A stretch of DNA of 64,000 nucleotides from Dactylosporangium siamense (GCF_016862795.1 NZ_BONQ01000168.1:1-64000), one strand, 5' to 3'; positions 41,764-50,158 are shown, counted from the stretch's first letter. Numbers and translations: made by a program. The notes: generated by a model from the letters alone, not told the origin.

Positions 41764-43113
41764 TCAGGTCAGTGACGCGGCGAACGCGGCCACGGCGGCG
41801 TCGAGTTCATCGTATGCGGCGGCGGTGGTGATGCCGCCCTCGCGACGGCGGTCCACCAGCTGGTTGCGGAGCCGGTCGACGCGCGGCCCGGCGTCGACCG
41901 GCTGTCCCATGATGTTGTTGACCTGGTTGCGGATGTCGCCGGCGACGTCGGTGCGGATCTCGCCGGCGGCGGAGCGGCGGTCGACGACGTCGAGGACGGC
42001 CTGGCCGGCCTGCTGCGGGCTGAGCCTGGACGTCGCCGGCGACGACGGCGGCAGCGACGACGGCTGGCCCGTCGTGGCGCCGGCGGACGGGGTGCGGCCC
42101 CGGGTCGGCGTGGGGGTGGCCGCCGGCGTCGGCTGGACCGTGACCGCCGGTGGGATCGACACGACGATGCTCACCTTCGGGGCCGGGGCGGTGGTGTCGC
42201 GCCGTGCACTGTCGCGCCACACGTAGCCGAGCCCGGCCAGCACCGACGCCGCCAGGACGACGGCGAGCACCGTGACCCACCGGCGGCGGCCGCGTTCTGA
42301 CGCCGATTCCAGGATGGCCGCGACCTCGGCGGCGGTGGGACGTTCCGTGGGGTCGGTGGCGAGGCAGCGCAGGCAGGCGGAGGCGACGGCGGGCGGGAGG
42401 CCGGGCACGTTGAGGGCGGGCCGCTGGTCCAGAGCGACGGCCCGCTCGAGCTCGTCCCAGGTGCCGGCCTGCACGGGCGGTGCGCCGGTGAGCATCTCGA
42501 ACAGCAGCACGCCGAGCGCGTACACGTCGGTGGAGCCGCTGGCGGGCGCGCCGACGAGCCGCTCCGGCGCGACGTAGGGCGGGGTGCCGAACGTCAGCGT
42601 GTCGCGCTGGCCGACGTCGGCGGCGATGCCGAAGTCGAGCAGCTTGACGCCGTCGGTGGTCAGCATGACGTTCTCGGGGGTGACGTCGCGGTGCACGACG
42701 CCGCGGCGGTGCGCGGCGTGCAGCACGTCGGCGACGGTGGCGGCGACCGCGACGGCGTCCACCCAGGGCAGCGGGCCCTCGGCGAGCCGGCCGGCGAGGG
42801 AGACGCCGTCGAGCAGCTGCATGACGACGTACGCGGCGATGCGCCCGTGCGGGGTGACCGTCTCGCCGTAGTCGTAGACGCCGATCGCGTTGGGGTGCTC
42901 GATCCGTGCGGCGGCGCGGGCCTCGCGGCGGATCCGCTCCCGCTGGCCGCCGTCGGTGCCGACCGGGCCGTCGAGGACCTTGACGGCGACGGTGCGCTCC
43001 AGGTTGGAGTCCCAGGCCCGCCACACGACGGACATGCCGCCCGCGCCGACGGGTTGTCTCAGGATGTACCGGCGGGCCAGGACGTCGCCCTGCCGGAGCT
43101 GACCGTCATGCAT
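41764..43113 (-). CDS. Transmembrane Ser/Thr protein kinase
   Basis: 449 residues. Kinase domain about 14-270: VGAGGMSVVW, AVKVL with K45, catalytic loop VHRDVTPENVML, DFG, FGTPPYVAPE. The lysine usual at HRDxK is Thr. One transmembrane helix at about 277-300 leads to a Pro/Thr/Ser-rich stalk and an outside helical domain of about 90 residues (SPQQAGQAVLDVVDRR ... YDELDAAVAAF). ATG 43113 is chosen; GTG 43116 is adjacent and in frame. It begins only a few bases after the LacI gene stop, so the two form an operon. Confidence 0.88.
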   Translation of the reverse strand: MHDGQLRQGDVLARRYILRQPVGAGGMSVVWRAWDSNLERTVAVKVLDGPVGTDGGQRERIRREARAAARIEHPNAIGVYDYGETVTPHGRIAAYVVMQLLDGVSLAGRLAEGPLPWVDAVAVAATVADVLHAAHRRGVVHRDVTPENVMLTTDGVKLLDFGIAADVGQRDTLTFGTPPYVAPERLVGAPASGSTDVYALGVLLFEMLTGAPPVQAGTWDELERAVALDQRPALNVPGLPPAVASACLRCLATDPTERPTAAEVAAILESASERGRRRWVTVLAVVLAASVLAGLGYVWRDSARRDTTAPAPKVSIVVSIPPAVTVQPTPAATPTPTRGRTPSAGATTGQPSSLPPSSPATSRLSPQQAGQAVLDVVDRRSAAGEIRTDVAGDIRNQVNNIMGQPVDAGPRVDRLRNQLVDRRREGGITTAAAYDELDAAVAAFAASLT

Positions 43114-43120
43114 CACGTCG

Positions 43121-44113
43121 TTAGCTTGATGCCCGCACGACGAGCTCGGTCGGCAGGACGGGGCTGTCCTCCGAGCCTTCCAGCAGCAGCGCGGCGGCGA
43201 CCGCGCCGAGGTCGGAGACCGGCTGGCGCACGGTGGTCAGCGCCGGCGTGGTGTAGGAGGCCAGGGGCGCGTCGTCGAAGCCGACCACGGCGACGTCCTC
43301 GGGGACGCGCCGGCCGGCCTTGCGCAGCGCCTGCAGCGCACCGGCGGCCATCGCGTCGGAGGCGACGAAGAGCGCGTCCAGCCGGGGCATGCGGTCCAGC
43401 AGCCAGGCGGCGGCGTGGCCACCCGAGGCGGTGGTGAAGTCACCGTACGCCACGGCGGGGGCACGGCCCGCGGCCTCGACGGTGCGGCGGTAGCCGTCGA
43501 GGCGGTCGGCGGCGGCGGCCGAGTCCGGTGGCCCGGCGATGGTCGCGATGGCGCGCCGGCCGCGCAGCATGAGGTGCTCGACGGCCTGCCGTGCGCCGTC
43601 GTGGTTGTCGACGTCGACGAACGGGATCTCGAGGCCCTCGGCGGGGCGGCCGGTGGCCCGCAGCGGCACCCGGGACGCGGCGAGGGAGACCGCGAGGGGG
43701 TGGCTGCTGTGCCCGCCGAGCAGCAGCACGCCGCCGACGCCCCCGGTGGTCAGGAACTGGGTCGCCGAGGCGATCGTGCCGCGGGTCGCGGACATCGTCA
43801 GCAGCGGGATGCCGTGGCGGGTCAGCTCCTCCTCGGCGCCGGCGAGCAGCCGGGCGGAGAAGGTGTCGTGGAACAGCCGGGCGGTGGGCTCGAAGACGAG
43901 GGCCGCGACGGGGAGCCGCTGCGCCACGCGGTCGGGCCGGCGCGGCCCGCGGTGGCGGACGTAGCCGAGCTGTGCGATGGCGTCGTGCACCGACACCCGG
44001 GCCGAGGTGCTGACCCTGACCCGGCCGGTGAGGACGCGCGACACGGTCGCCGCGGAGACCCCCGCGGCGGCGGCGACCTCGGTGACGGTTGGTGGCGATG
44101 GCTCGTCAGGCAT
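43121..44113 (-). CDS. LacI-family transcriptional regulator
   Basis: 330 residues. The N-terminal HTH reads TVTEVAAAAGVSAATVSRVL, followed by the hinge, then a periplasmic-binding-protein-like core (VAALVFEPTARLFHD ... VVGFDDAPLASYTTPALTTV). The last block is a strong family mark. The ligand is probably a sugar. AGGAGACGGG precedes ATG 44113. The Ser/Thr kinase follows within 8 bp, an unusual operon pairing. A perfect LacI-type operator exists at 50129 in front of a GH88 gene, a candidate target. Confidence 0.92.
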   Translation of the reverse strand: MPDEPSPPTVTEVAAAAGVSAATVSRVLTGRVRVSTSARVSVHDAIAQLGYVRHRGPRRPDRVAQRLPVAALVFEPTARLFHDTFSARLLAGAEEELTRHGIPLLTMSATRGTIASATQFLTTGGVGGVLLLGGHSSHPLAVSLAASRVPLRATGRPAEGLEIPFVDVDNHDGARQAVEHLMLRGRRAIATIAGPPDSAAAADRLDGYRRTVEAAGRAPAVAYGDFTTASGGHAAAWLLDRMPRLDALFVASDAMAAGALQALRKAGRRVPEDVAVVGFDDAPLASYTTPALTTVRQPVSDLGAVAAALLLEGSEDSPVLPTELVVRASS

Positions 44114-44304
44114 CCCGTCTCCTGTAGAGCGATTCCTGCGGCCAGCGTCAGCCACGGTTACCCGGATGTCAACTATGGGTTTCGATCGGCTGTGTGGTTC
44201 CTTTGGTGGACCCGACATATCCGTATTTATCGCATCGACACGGGCTGTGGTAAACGTCGCTGGGACTTCCGCGATCGGGACCGAATAGGGAATAGTCGGC
44301 GATT

Positions 44305-45123
44305 GTGTCGGAGATCGAGCTGGGGCGCCGGGTGCTGGAGCGCTTCCTGCTCGTCCGACCCATCGCTCGCGGCGGCATGTCACTCGTCTATGAGGCCGTC
44401 GACCTCGAGGAGCTGCGCCCCGCCGCGGTGAAGGTCCTCGCACCGGCGTTCGCCAACAACGGCCGGGCCGTCCACTCCGCCCGCCGGGAACCCCTGCTCA
44501 TGCAGCGGATGCGGCATCCCACGGTGCCCAAGATCTTCGGGTACGGCGAGCTCGACACCGGCCGCGCCAGCGTCCCGTGCGTAGCGATGGAGCTGCTCAA
44601 CGGCGTACCGCTGACAAAACGGCTGGCCGAGGGACCGCTGCCGTGGCAGCACGCCGTCGAGATCGCCGCGTCCGTCGCCGAGCTCCTCGCCGTGGCGCAC
44701 CGCCGGGGCATCGCGCACCGCGACCTGACCGCCGACAACGTCATGCTGACCACCGCCGGCGTGAAGATCATCGACTTCGGGCTCGCGGTGCCCTTCGCGC
44801 ACCCGGCGGCCTCCCGCATCGAGCACGCCCCGGCCTGGGACGTCTACGCCCTGGGTGTGCTGCTGTACCAGATGCTCACCGGACGCTCACCGCACGCGCC
44901 GGGCGCCAGGTTGCTGCAACCGGTGGCCACGCCGGTCCTGCTCGCGCCCGGACTACCACGCTCCGTAGCGGAGCTGTGCCGGCAGTGCATGGCCAAGCGG
45001 CCGGCGGACCGACCCGAGAGTGCCAGGGTCGCCCTGTCGCTCTGGGCAGAGTTCGCACCCGACTGGCAACACCCCACGTCCTTCACTGAGAGCTACCGCA
45101 CACAGTCGCACCACTCTGCGTAG
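44305..45123 (+). CDS. Soluble, atypical Ser/Thr kinase-like protein lacking the APE motif
   Basis: 272 residues, no transmembrane helix. P-loop IARGGMSLVYEA, AAVKVL lysine, RREPLLMQRM helix C glutamate, loop AHRDLTADNVML (Thr for the usual Lys) and DFGLA are present. After DFG the chain goes through FAHPAASRIEHAPAWDVYAL, skipping the GTPxYxAPE activation and P+1 segment entirely. Activity is therefore uncertain; it may be a pseudokinase or use an unusual substrate site. GTG start. Divergent from the LacI-kinase operon and upstream of the polysaccharide cassette. Confidence 0.8.
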   Translation: MSEIELGRRVLERFLLVRPIARGGMSLVYEAVDLEELRPAAVKVLAPAFANNGRAVHSARREPLLMQRMRHPTVPKIFGYGELDTGRASVPCVAMELLNGVPLTKRLAEGPLPWQHAVEIAASVAELLAVAHRRGIAHRDLTADNVMLTTAGVKIIDFGLAVPFAHPAASRIEHAPAWDVYALGVLLYQMLTGRSPHAPGARLLQPVATPVLLAPGLPRSVAELCRQCMAKRPADRPESARVALSLWAEFAPDWQHPTSFTESYRTQSHHSA

Positions 45124-45165
45124 TCGCCGAGTTTTGCCTGCGTAAGGGCTCTGTCAGGTCGTTGG

Positions 45166-45180
45166 GCGGACTTGGTCCGC
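45166..45180 (+). terminator. Small hairpin after the atypical kinase
   Basis: GCGGAC-TTG-GTCCGC, a perfect 6-bp stem with 3-nt loop 43 bp past the stop. It could end the kinase transcript before the polysaccharide cassette. Confidence 0.35.
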
Positions 45181-45313
45181 TCGGGTGCATCCGACCATCC
45201 TCACCCATTGTGATTGCCCCTCGGTCGTTCCAAGCTTCTCGGACAAGGTGCACAACGGTTGCCAGCAAGGAGCCGGGAAGCACCGCCGGAGAGATAGCCG
45301 AGGGGAAGCTGTC
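45181..45313 (+). promoter_or_regulatory. Leader region of the polysaccharide cassette
   Basis: 133 bp before the LPVTG microprotein gene, with lower GC around 45195-45250. GGTGC (45248-45252) and GCACC (45287-45291) could pair across a purine-rich interior, suggesting a structured leader. I could not match it to a known riboswitch class. AGGGGAAG (45301-45308) is the ribosome site. Confidence 0.35.
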
Positions 45314-45481
45314 ATGTCAGGTACGAAGGTCACCGGCGTCGTCGTGACCGGTGGATCCACCGCCGCGTCGCTGCCAGTCACCGGAAGCCCCGTCTTCGCC
45401 ATCGTCGTCGCAGGTGTCGCGCTCGTCGTCACCGGCTTCCTGATGGTGCGGGCGTCCCGCTTCAACCGCAGCGCCGCCTGA
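45314..45481 (+). CDS. 55-residue LPXTG-type microprotein
   Basis: Sequence features: a 19-residue polar N-terminus (MSGTKVTGVVVTGGSTAAS), then LPVTG at 20-24, a hydrophobic segment SPVFAIVVAGVALVVTGFLM and a basic tail RASRFNRSAA. This is a complete C-terminal cell-wall sorting signal with almost no mature protein in front and no N-terminal signal peptide. The GT2 synthase starts 3 bp after its stop, so they are co-translated. A sortase (one is encoded at 7612) would release about 20 residues. It may instead act as a small membrane partner of the synthase. AGGGGAAG precedes the ATG. Confidence 0.75.
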   Translation: MSGTKVTGVVVTGGSTAASLPVTGSPVFAIVVAGVALVVTGFLMVRASRFNRSAA

Positions 45482-45484
45482 CGC

Positions 45485-46795
45485 ATGACGGCGATCCTTC
45501 TGGTCGGCTTCGCGCTGCTGACGCTCTGGCCGGCATACAACCTGGCGCTGGTGGCCTTCACCACCCGCGACTCGGCCACTGCCGGCCGGCGCCGCCGGCG
45601 CGACGCCGTCGCGCCGAACCAGCACGAGCCGCTGACCTTCTGGATCGTCGTGCCCGCCCTCAACGAGGAACGGGTTGTCGGCCGGACCGTCTCCGCCGCA
45701 CTGGCGTTGGCGGGCCCGGCGGGCACACGCACCAGGGTCCTGGTGGTCGATGACGGATCGGACGACGGCACCCCGGACGTCCTCGCCGCCATCGACCACC
45801 CGGGTTTGACCGTGCTGCGCCGGGACTTCCCCAACGCCCGCAAGGGCAAGGGCGAGGCGCTCAACGCGGCCTTCCGGACGATCCGCGACCTGACCCTGCG
45901 CTACGGCGAGGACCCGGCGCTGGTCGCGGTCGGCGTCATCGACGGCGACGGGCGGGGCAGCGACAACATCCTCACCGAGGTGTCGCGGCAGATGCGCGAC
46001 CCGCAGGTCGGGGCGGTGCAGACCCGGGTGCGCATCCACAACCGCAACCGCGTCCTGGGCGCCGTGCAGGACCTCGAGTTCGCCGCCATCGCCAACGCCA
46101 GCCAGCTGCTCCGCAACGCCGCGGGGACGGTCGGACTGGGCGGCAACGGGCAGTTCGCCCGGCTGTCGTCGCTGATGCGGCTCGGCGACGCGCCCTGGTC
46201 GCACTGCCTGGTCGAGGACCTCGAGCTCGGGCTGCGCATGCACCTCAACGGCGAGCGCATCCGGTACACCTCGATCGCCAACGTCAGGCAGCAGGGGCTC
46301 GTCGACGTGACGCGGCTGCTGCGCCAGCGCACCCGGTGGGCCCAGGGCAACCTGCAGTGCGTCGGCTACGTGCCGAAGCTGATCGCCTCCCGGAAGATCC
46401 GCAACCACGCCCTGCTGGAAATGCTGTACTACCTGCTCGCGCCGTGGATGAACGCCTTCGGCACGGCCGCGGTCTTCGGCCTCTGGGCGGTCGCGATGTG
46501 GCGGCTGGTCCCCGGCCACGGACGGACCATCATGATCCACTCGTGGTCGCAGATGGGTCACGTCGCACTCTTCTGGGCGCTCGGCATGACCCTCCCCGGC
46601 CTGGTCTGGGCCCTGGTCCACCGCTTCCAGCTCGGCGACGAGAAGCTCTGGCGACTGCTGGTCGCCGCCGTCGCGTACCCCTTCTTCCTCCTGCTCGGCC
46701 TGGTCTCGACCTGGCGGGCGATCGGCCGGCAGGTCAGCCGGCGACAGGCCTGGGCGAAAACCGAACGCCTGGTCGAAGAGCCCGCTCTCTCGTAA
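45485..46795 (+). CDS. Processive GT2 glycosyltransferase (polysaccharide synthase)
   Basis: 436 residues. One N-terminal membrane helix, a cytoplasmic GT-A domain and three or four C-terminal helices. Catalytic motifs: WIVVPALNEE, VVDDGSDDGT, GVIDGDGRGS (metal-binding DxD type), ED in LVEDLELG and the QxxRW-type motif QRTRWAQGN. This is the cellulose/hyaluronan/poly-N-acetylglucosamine synthase group, which polymerises and exports a glycan. Genes for a UDP-GlcNAc 2-epimerase and a secreted deacetylase-like protein follow, suggesting an N-acetylhexosamine polymer. The exact sugar is inferred. Confidence 0.9.
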   Translation: MTAILLVGFALLTLWPAYNLALVAFTTRDSATAGRRRRRDAVAPNQHEPLTFWIVVPALNEERVVGRTVSAALALAGPAGTRTRVLVVDDGSDDGTPDVLAAIDHPGLTVLRRDFPNARKGKGEALNAAFRTIRDLTLRYGEDPALVAVGVIDGDGRGSDNILTEVSRQMRDPQVGAVQTRVRIHNRNRVLGAVQDLEFAAIANASQLLRNAAGTVGLGGNGQFARLSSLMRLGDAPWSHCLVEDLELGLRMHLNGERIRYTSIANVRQQGLVDVTRLLRQRTRWAQGNLQCVGYVPKLIASRKIRNHALLEMLYYLLAPWMNAFGTAAVFGLWAVAMWRLVPGHGRTIMIHSWSQMGHVALFWALGMTLPGLVWALVHRFQLGDEKLWRLLVAAVAYPFFLLLGLVSTWRAIGRQVSRRQAWAKTERLVEEPALS

Positions 46796-46808
46796 AGGAC
46801 GTCAGCAC

Positions 46809-47978
46809 ATGTCTCCCGAAGTCTTCCTCATCGCCGGTACCCGCCCCGAGGCCATCAAGCTGGCGCCCGTCGCCGCCGCGATGCGCGCCGCCGGCCGGCT
46901 CACCCCGGTGCTGGTCGCCAGCGGGCAGCACCCGACGATGGTGACCCAGGCCCTCGACGCGTTCGACGTCCAGGCCGACGTGACCCTGCCGCTGGAGCGG
47001 GTCACCGGCAGCCAGCCCGAGCTCCTCACGTCGATGATCTCCTCCCTGGACGCCCTGCTCGAGGAGCGCAAGCCGGCCGCGGTCGTCGTGCAGGGCGACA
47101 CCACCACGACGCTCGCCGGTGCCATGGCCGCGTTCTGGCGGCGCATCCCGGTCGTGCACCTCGAGGCGGGGCTGCGCTCCGGCGACCTGGACTCCCCGTT
47201 CCCGGAGGAGGCCAACCGCAAGCTCGTCGGCCAGCTCGCCGCGCTGCACCTGGCGCCGACCGCCCTCGCCGCGACGAACCTCCTCGACGAGAGCGTCTCC
47301 CCGGCCAACGTCCTCATCACCGGCAACACGGTCGTGGACGCCGCGCTGGAGATCGCCGGCAAGGCGATGCCGTTCGAGAACCCCTCCGTGGCGGCCGCGG
47401 TCGACGCCGCGACCCATGGTGAGGCCCGGCTCGTGCTGGTCACCGCGCACCGCCGCGAGTCGTGGGGCGAGCCCCTGGACCGCATCCTGAGCGCGGTGCG
47501 CCGCCTGATCGAGGCCTACCCCGACATCCGGGTCGTCCTGCCGGCGCACGCCAACCCCGCGGTCCGCGCCCAGGTCGAGGCCGGCCTCGCCGGGGTGCCC
47601 CGGGTGACGATCACCGACCCGCTGCCCTACCCGGCCCTGGCGCGACTGCTGTCCAACGCGTACCTGGCGCTCACCGACTCCGGTGGCATCCAGGAGGAGG
47701 CGCCGTCGTTCAAGGTGCCGGCCCTGGTCCTGCGTGAGGTCACCGAGCGCGTCGAGTCGCTGCACGCCGGTTGCGCCAAGCTCGTCGGCACGGACGAGGA
47801 CCTGATCGTCGCCGAGGCGGCCCGCCTGCTCGACGACCCGATCCTGCGCCAGTCGATGACCGCCAACGGCAACCCCTACGGCGACGGACTCGCCTCCCAG
47901 CGCACCGAGCAGGCCGTGGCCGCACTCCTGGGCCTCGCCTCGCACCCCGCCCCCATGCCGACCACCGTTTCCGTCTGA
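46809..47978 (+). CDS. wecB: UDP-N-acetylglucosamine 2-epimerase (non-hydrolysing)
   Basis: 389 residues, standard WecB/MnaA length. Motifs: IAGTRPEAIKLAPV, VVQGDTTTTLA, VHLEAGLRSGD, EEANRKL, ITGNTVVDA, VTAHRRESWG and LTDSGGIQEEAP. It interconverts UDP-GlcNAc and UDP-ManNAc in the cytosol. AAAGGA lies ahead of ATG 46809, 13 bp after the GT2 stop. Located between the synthase and the deacetylase-like gene, it should supply UDP-ManNAc to this cassette. Confidence 0.95.
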   Translation: MSPEVFLIAGTRPEAIKLAPVAAAMRAAGRLTPVLVASGQHPTMVTQALDAFDVQADVTLPLERVTGSQPELLTSMISSLDALLEERKPAAVVVQGDTTTTLAGAMAAFWRRIPVVHLEAGLRSGDLDSPFPEEANRKLVGQLAALHLAPTALAATNLLDESVSPANVLITGNTVVDAALEIAGKAMPFENPSVAAAVDAATHGEARLVLVTAHRRESWGEPLDRILSAVRRLIEAYPDIRVVLPAHANPAVRAQVEAGLAGVPRVTITDPLPYPALARLLSNAYLALTDSGGIQEEAPSFKVPALVLREVTERVESLHAGCAKLVGTDEDLIVAEAARLLDDPILRQSMTANGNPYGDGLASQRTEQAVAALLGLASHPAPMPTTVSV

Positions 47979-47998
47979 ATTAGGGATCTCGTACCGAC

Positions 47999-49600
47999 AT
48001 GCGCAAGCTGATCAGTTCGCTCGCCGCCGTCACCGTGGCCGCGTCGCTCGCTCTCACCGTGCCGGCCACCCAGGCCTTCGCCGCCGCGCCCACCGCGACG
48101 CGCTCCGGCACCGGCGCCCCCGGCTCCAACGCCGCGACCAAGACGCTCGTCCTGTACGACAACACCGGCCCGTACTCGTGGCTCGGTGAGGACTACGGGA
48201 CGATGGCGACGAACCTCGTCTCGCACTTCGGCTCCTGGACCGCGCACCCGGTCGGCGCCTACAAGGCCGGCGAGATGGCCGCGTACTCCGCCGTCGTCTA
48301 CGTGGGCTCCACCTACGACGAGCCGCTGCCGACCGCGTTCCTCGACGACACCCTCGCGGGCACCAAGCCGGTCGTCTGGATGTACAACAACATCTGGCAG
48401 CTGACCGCGCGCTCCGCCGACTTCGTCGCCAAGTACGGGTACACCTGGAAGGGCTACGACACCTCCGCCGTCTCCACCATCGAGTACAACGGCACGAAGA
48501 TGACCCGCGACGTGCGCAACGCCGGCGGCATCATGGACTACGTCATCTCCGACCCGGCCAAGGCCGTCGCCGTCGGCACCGCGGTCGGCGCCGACGGCAC
48601 CACGTTCCCGTGGGGCATCAAGTCCGGCAACCTGACCTACCTCGGCGAGATCCCGCTGTCCTACATCACGTCGAACGACCGCTACCTGGCGTTCTCCGAC
48701 CTGCTGTACTCGGTCCTCGCGCCGCAGACCGCCGCCCGCCACCGGGCCCTGGTCCGCATCGAGGACGTCGGCCCCGACGCCGACCCGGCCGAGCTGCGCG
48801 CCGTCGCCGACTACCTGTCGTCGAAGAACGTCCCGTTCACCGTCGCCGTCTACAGCCGCTACCGTGACCCGAAAGGTGTGAACAACAATGGCAAGGCCGA
48901 GGACTACACGCTGCGCCAGCGGCCACTGGTGGTCAGCGCCCTGAAGTACATGCAGAGCAAGGGCGGCACCCTGCTCCAGCACGGCTACACCCACCAGCTC
49001 GACGCGCTCAACAACCCCTACGACGGGGTCAGCGCCAACGACTTCGAGTTCTTCATGGCCCACGTCGACGCCAACGACGCCGTCATCTACGACGGCCCGG
49101 TGAAGAACGACTCGGCGCTCAACGTCACCGCCCGCGTCCTGGCCTCCCGCGCCGACTGGATGCTCGCCGGCCTGAAGCAGCCGACCATCTTCGAGTTCCC
49201 GCACTACGCGGCGAGCGCCCTGGACTACAAGACGATCAACTCGCTCTACAGCACCCGCTACGAGCGCGGCCTGTACTTCCCGGGCGTCCTGTCCGGCGGC
49301 ACCGTCGACAACAGCACCGCGCGCATGGTCGGGCAGTTCTTCCCCTACACCGTCCGCGACGTCTACGGCACGACCGTCGTCCCGGAGAACATCGGCAACA
49401 TCGAGCCCGAGCCGTTCAACCAGCACCCGGCGGTCCTGCCGGCCGACCTGATCGCGAACGCGAAGACCAACCTGGCGGTCCGGGACGGCGTGGCGAGCTT
49501 CTTCTACCACCCGTACCTCGGCACCGACTACCTCAAGCAGACCGTGGAAGGCATCCAGGGTCTGGGCTACACCTTCGTCTCCGCCGCCGCGATGTCGTAA
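47999..49600 (+). CDS. Secreted DUF2334-type polysaccharide-deacetylase-like protein
   Basis: 533 residues. Sec signal peptide MRKLISSLAAVTVAASLALT, cleavage near AFAAAP (about residue 30). The N-terminal 220 residues resemble a glutamine-amidotransferase-like or sensor fold. The C-terminal part is a DUF2334/NodB-like barrel with LVRIEDVGPDADPAEL (metal aspartate), LLQHGYTHQLDALNNPYDG (metal His pair), FEFPHYAAS and FFYHPYLG. It probably deacetylates or hydrolyses the exported glycan outside the membrane, as IcaB/PgaB do. It is the last gene of the cassette, followed by a strong terminator. Confidence 0.85.
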   Translation: MRKLISSLAAVTVAASLALTVPATQAFAAAPTATRSGTGAPGSNAATKTLVLYDNTGPYSWLGEDYGTMATNLVSHFGSWTAHPVGAYKAGEMAAYSAVVYVGSTYDEPLPTAFLDDTLAGTKPVVWMYNNIWQLTARSADFVAKYGYTWKGYDTSAVSTIEYNGTKMTRDVRNAGGIMDYVISDPAKAVAVGTAVGADGTTFPWGIKSGNLTYLGEIPLSYITSNDRYLAFSDLLYSVLAPQTAARHRALVRIEDVGPDADPAELRAVADYLSSKNVPFTVAVYSRYRDPKGVNNNGKAEDYTLRQRPLVVSALKYMQSKGGTLLQHGYTHQLDALNNPYDGVSANDFEFFMAHVDANDAVIYDGPVKNDSALNVTARVLASRADWMLAGLKQPTIFEFPHYAASALDYKTINSLYSTRYERGLYFPGVLSGGTVDNSTARMVGQFFPYTVRDVYGTTVVPENIGNIEPEPFNQHPAVLPADLIANAKTNLAVRDGVASFFYHPYLGTDYLKQTVEGIQGLGYTFVSAAAMS

Positions 49601-49619
49601 GCCTCTGCAGTTTTCAAGT

Positions 49620-49651
49620 GGCCGGGCCCTGTCCAGGGGGCCCGGCCTCTT
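49620..49651 (+). terminator. Terminator of the polysaccharide cassette
   Basis: GGCCGGGCCC / GGGCCCGGCC, perfect 10-bp arms (49620-49629, 49638-49647) with an 8-nt loop and TCTTTC after, 20 bp past the DUF2334 gene stop. Confidence 0.8.
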
Positions 49652-49713
49652 TCAGTGTGCAGGACCGGTCGGATGCCGACGGCTGCCGCTCGGGAGCATT
49701 CCGGGAGCGGGCC

Positions 49714-50079
49714 TCAGGTTTCGAGGAGGAGCTCGGGCATGAGGCGTTCGACGGCATACAGGTCGTAGACGCGGCGGACCTCGCAGATCAGGCCCGACTC
49801 CGTCAGCACCAGGAACTCGGCGAGGCGGAACTGCTCCGCGTCGACCGCGCAGTCGTAGACGAGGGCGACGCGCCGGTCGATCACGGTCCGGGAGAAGACC
49901 GAGACCGACGTCAGGGCGGCGGCGTAGCCGGTGAGCTTCTCGATGAAGTCGCCGTCGGGGTCCAGGTTGGACTCGACCCGGGCGCCGGCGGCGAGCAGCA
50001 TGAACAGCCCGCTGGTGCGGCCGGTGGTCCAGGCCGCGACCCAGCGCGCGGCGACATCCTCAACAGCGGTCGCGTCCAT
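49714..50079 (-). CDS. NTF2-like (SnoaL-type) protein
   Basis: 121 residues: helix EDVAARWVAAWTTGRTSGLF followed by a strand-rich half (VESNLDPDGDFIEKL ... RRVALVYDCAVDAEQFRLAEFLVL split over strands). This is the cone-shaped NTF2 fold used by SnoaL-type isomerases and stress proteins. No catalytic residues can be assigned. ATG 50079; the in-frame GTG at 50082 is less likely. Divergent from the GH88 gene, with the LacI-type operator between them. Confidence 0.7.
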   Translation of the reverse strand: MDATAVEDVAARWVAAWTTGRTSGLFMLLAAGARVESNLDPDGDFIEKLTGYAAALTSVSVFSRTVIDRRVALVYDCAVDAEQFRLAEFLVLTESGLICEVRRVYDLYAVERLMPELLLET

Positions 50080-50128
50080 CACGCGTCATCCTGCCACGCG
50101 CAGGTTCGTCCCCACCCCGGGGTTCTCA

Positions 50129-50142
50129 GGAAAGCGCTTTCC
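50129..50142. promoter_or_regulatory. LacI-family operator
   Basis: GGAAAGCGCTTTCC, a perfect 14-bp palindrome with central CG, the consensus form for LacI/GalR-family sites. It lies 16 bp before the GH88 start and in the promoter of the divergent NTF2-like gene. A LacI-family regulator is encoded 6 kb away at 43121-44113; whether it binds here is inference. Confidence 0.7.
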
Positions 50143-50158
50143 CCTTATCCTCGGGGGC

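Noticed and set aside
45181-45313. Possible c-di-GMP (GEMM) or glycine riboswitch before the polysaccharide cassette
   Set aside because: CCAGCAAGGAGCCGGG vaguely recalls the GEMM core and GGAGAG recalls the glycine aptamer, but the invariant bases of either class are not all present. Kept only as an unassigned structured leader.
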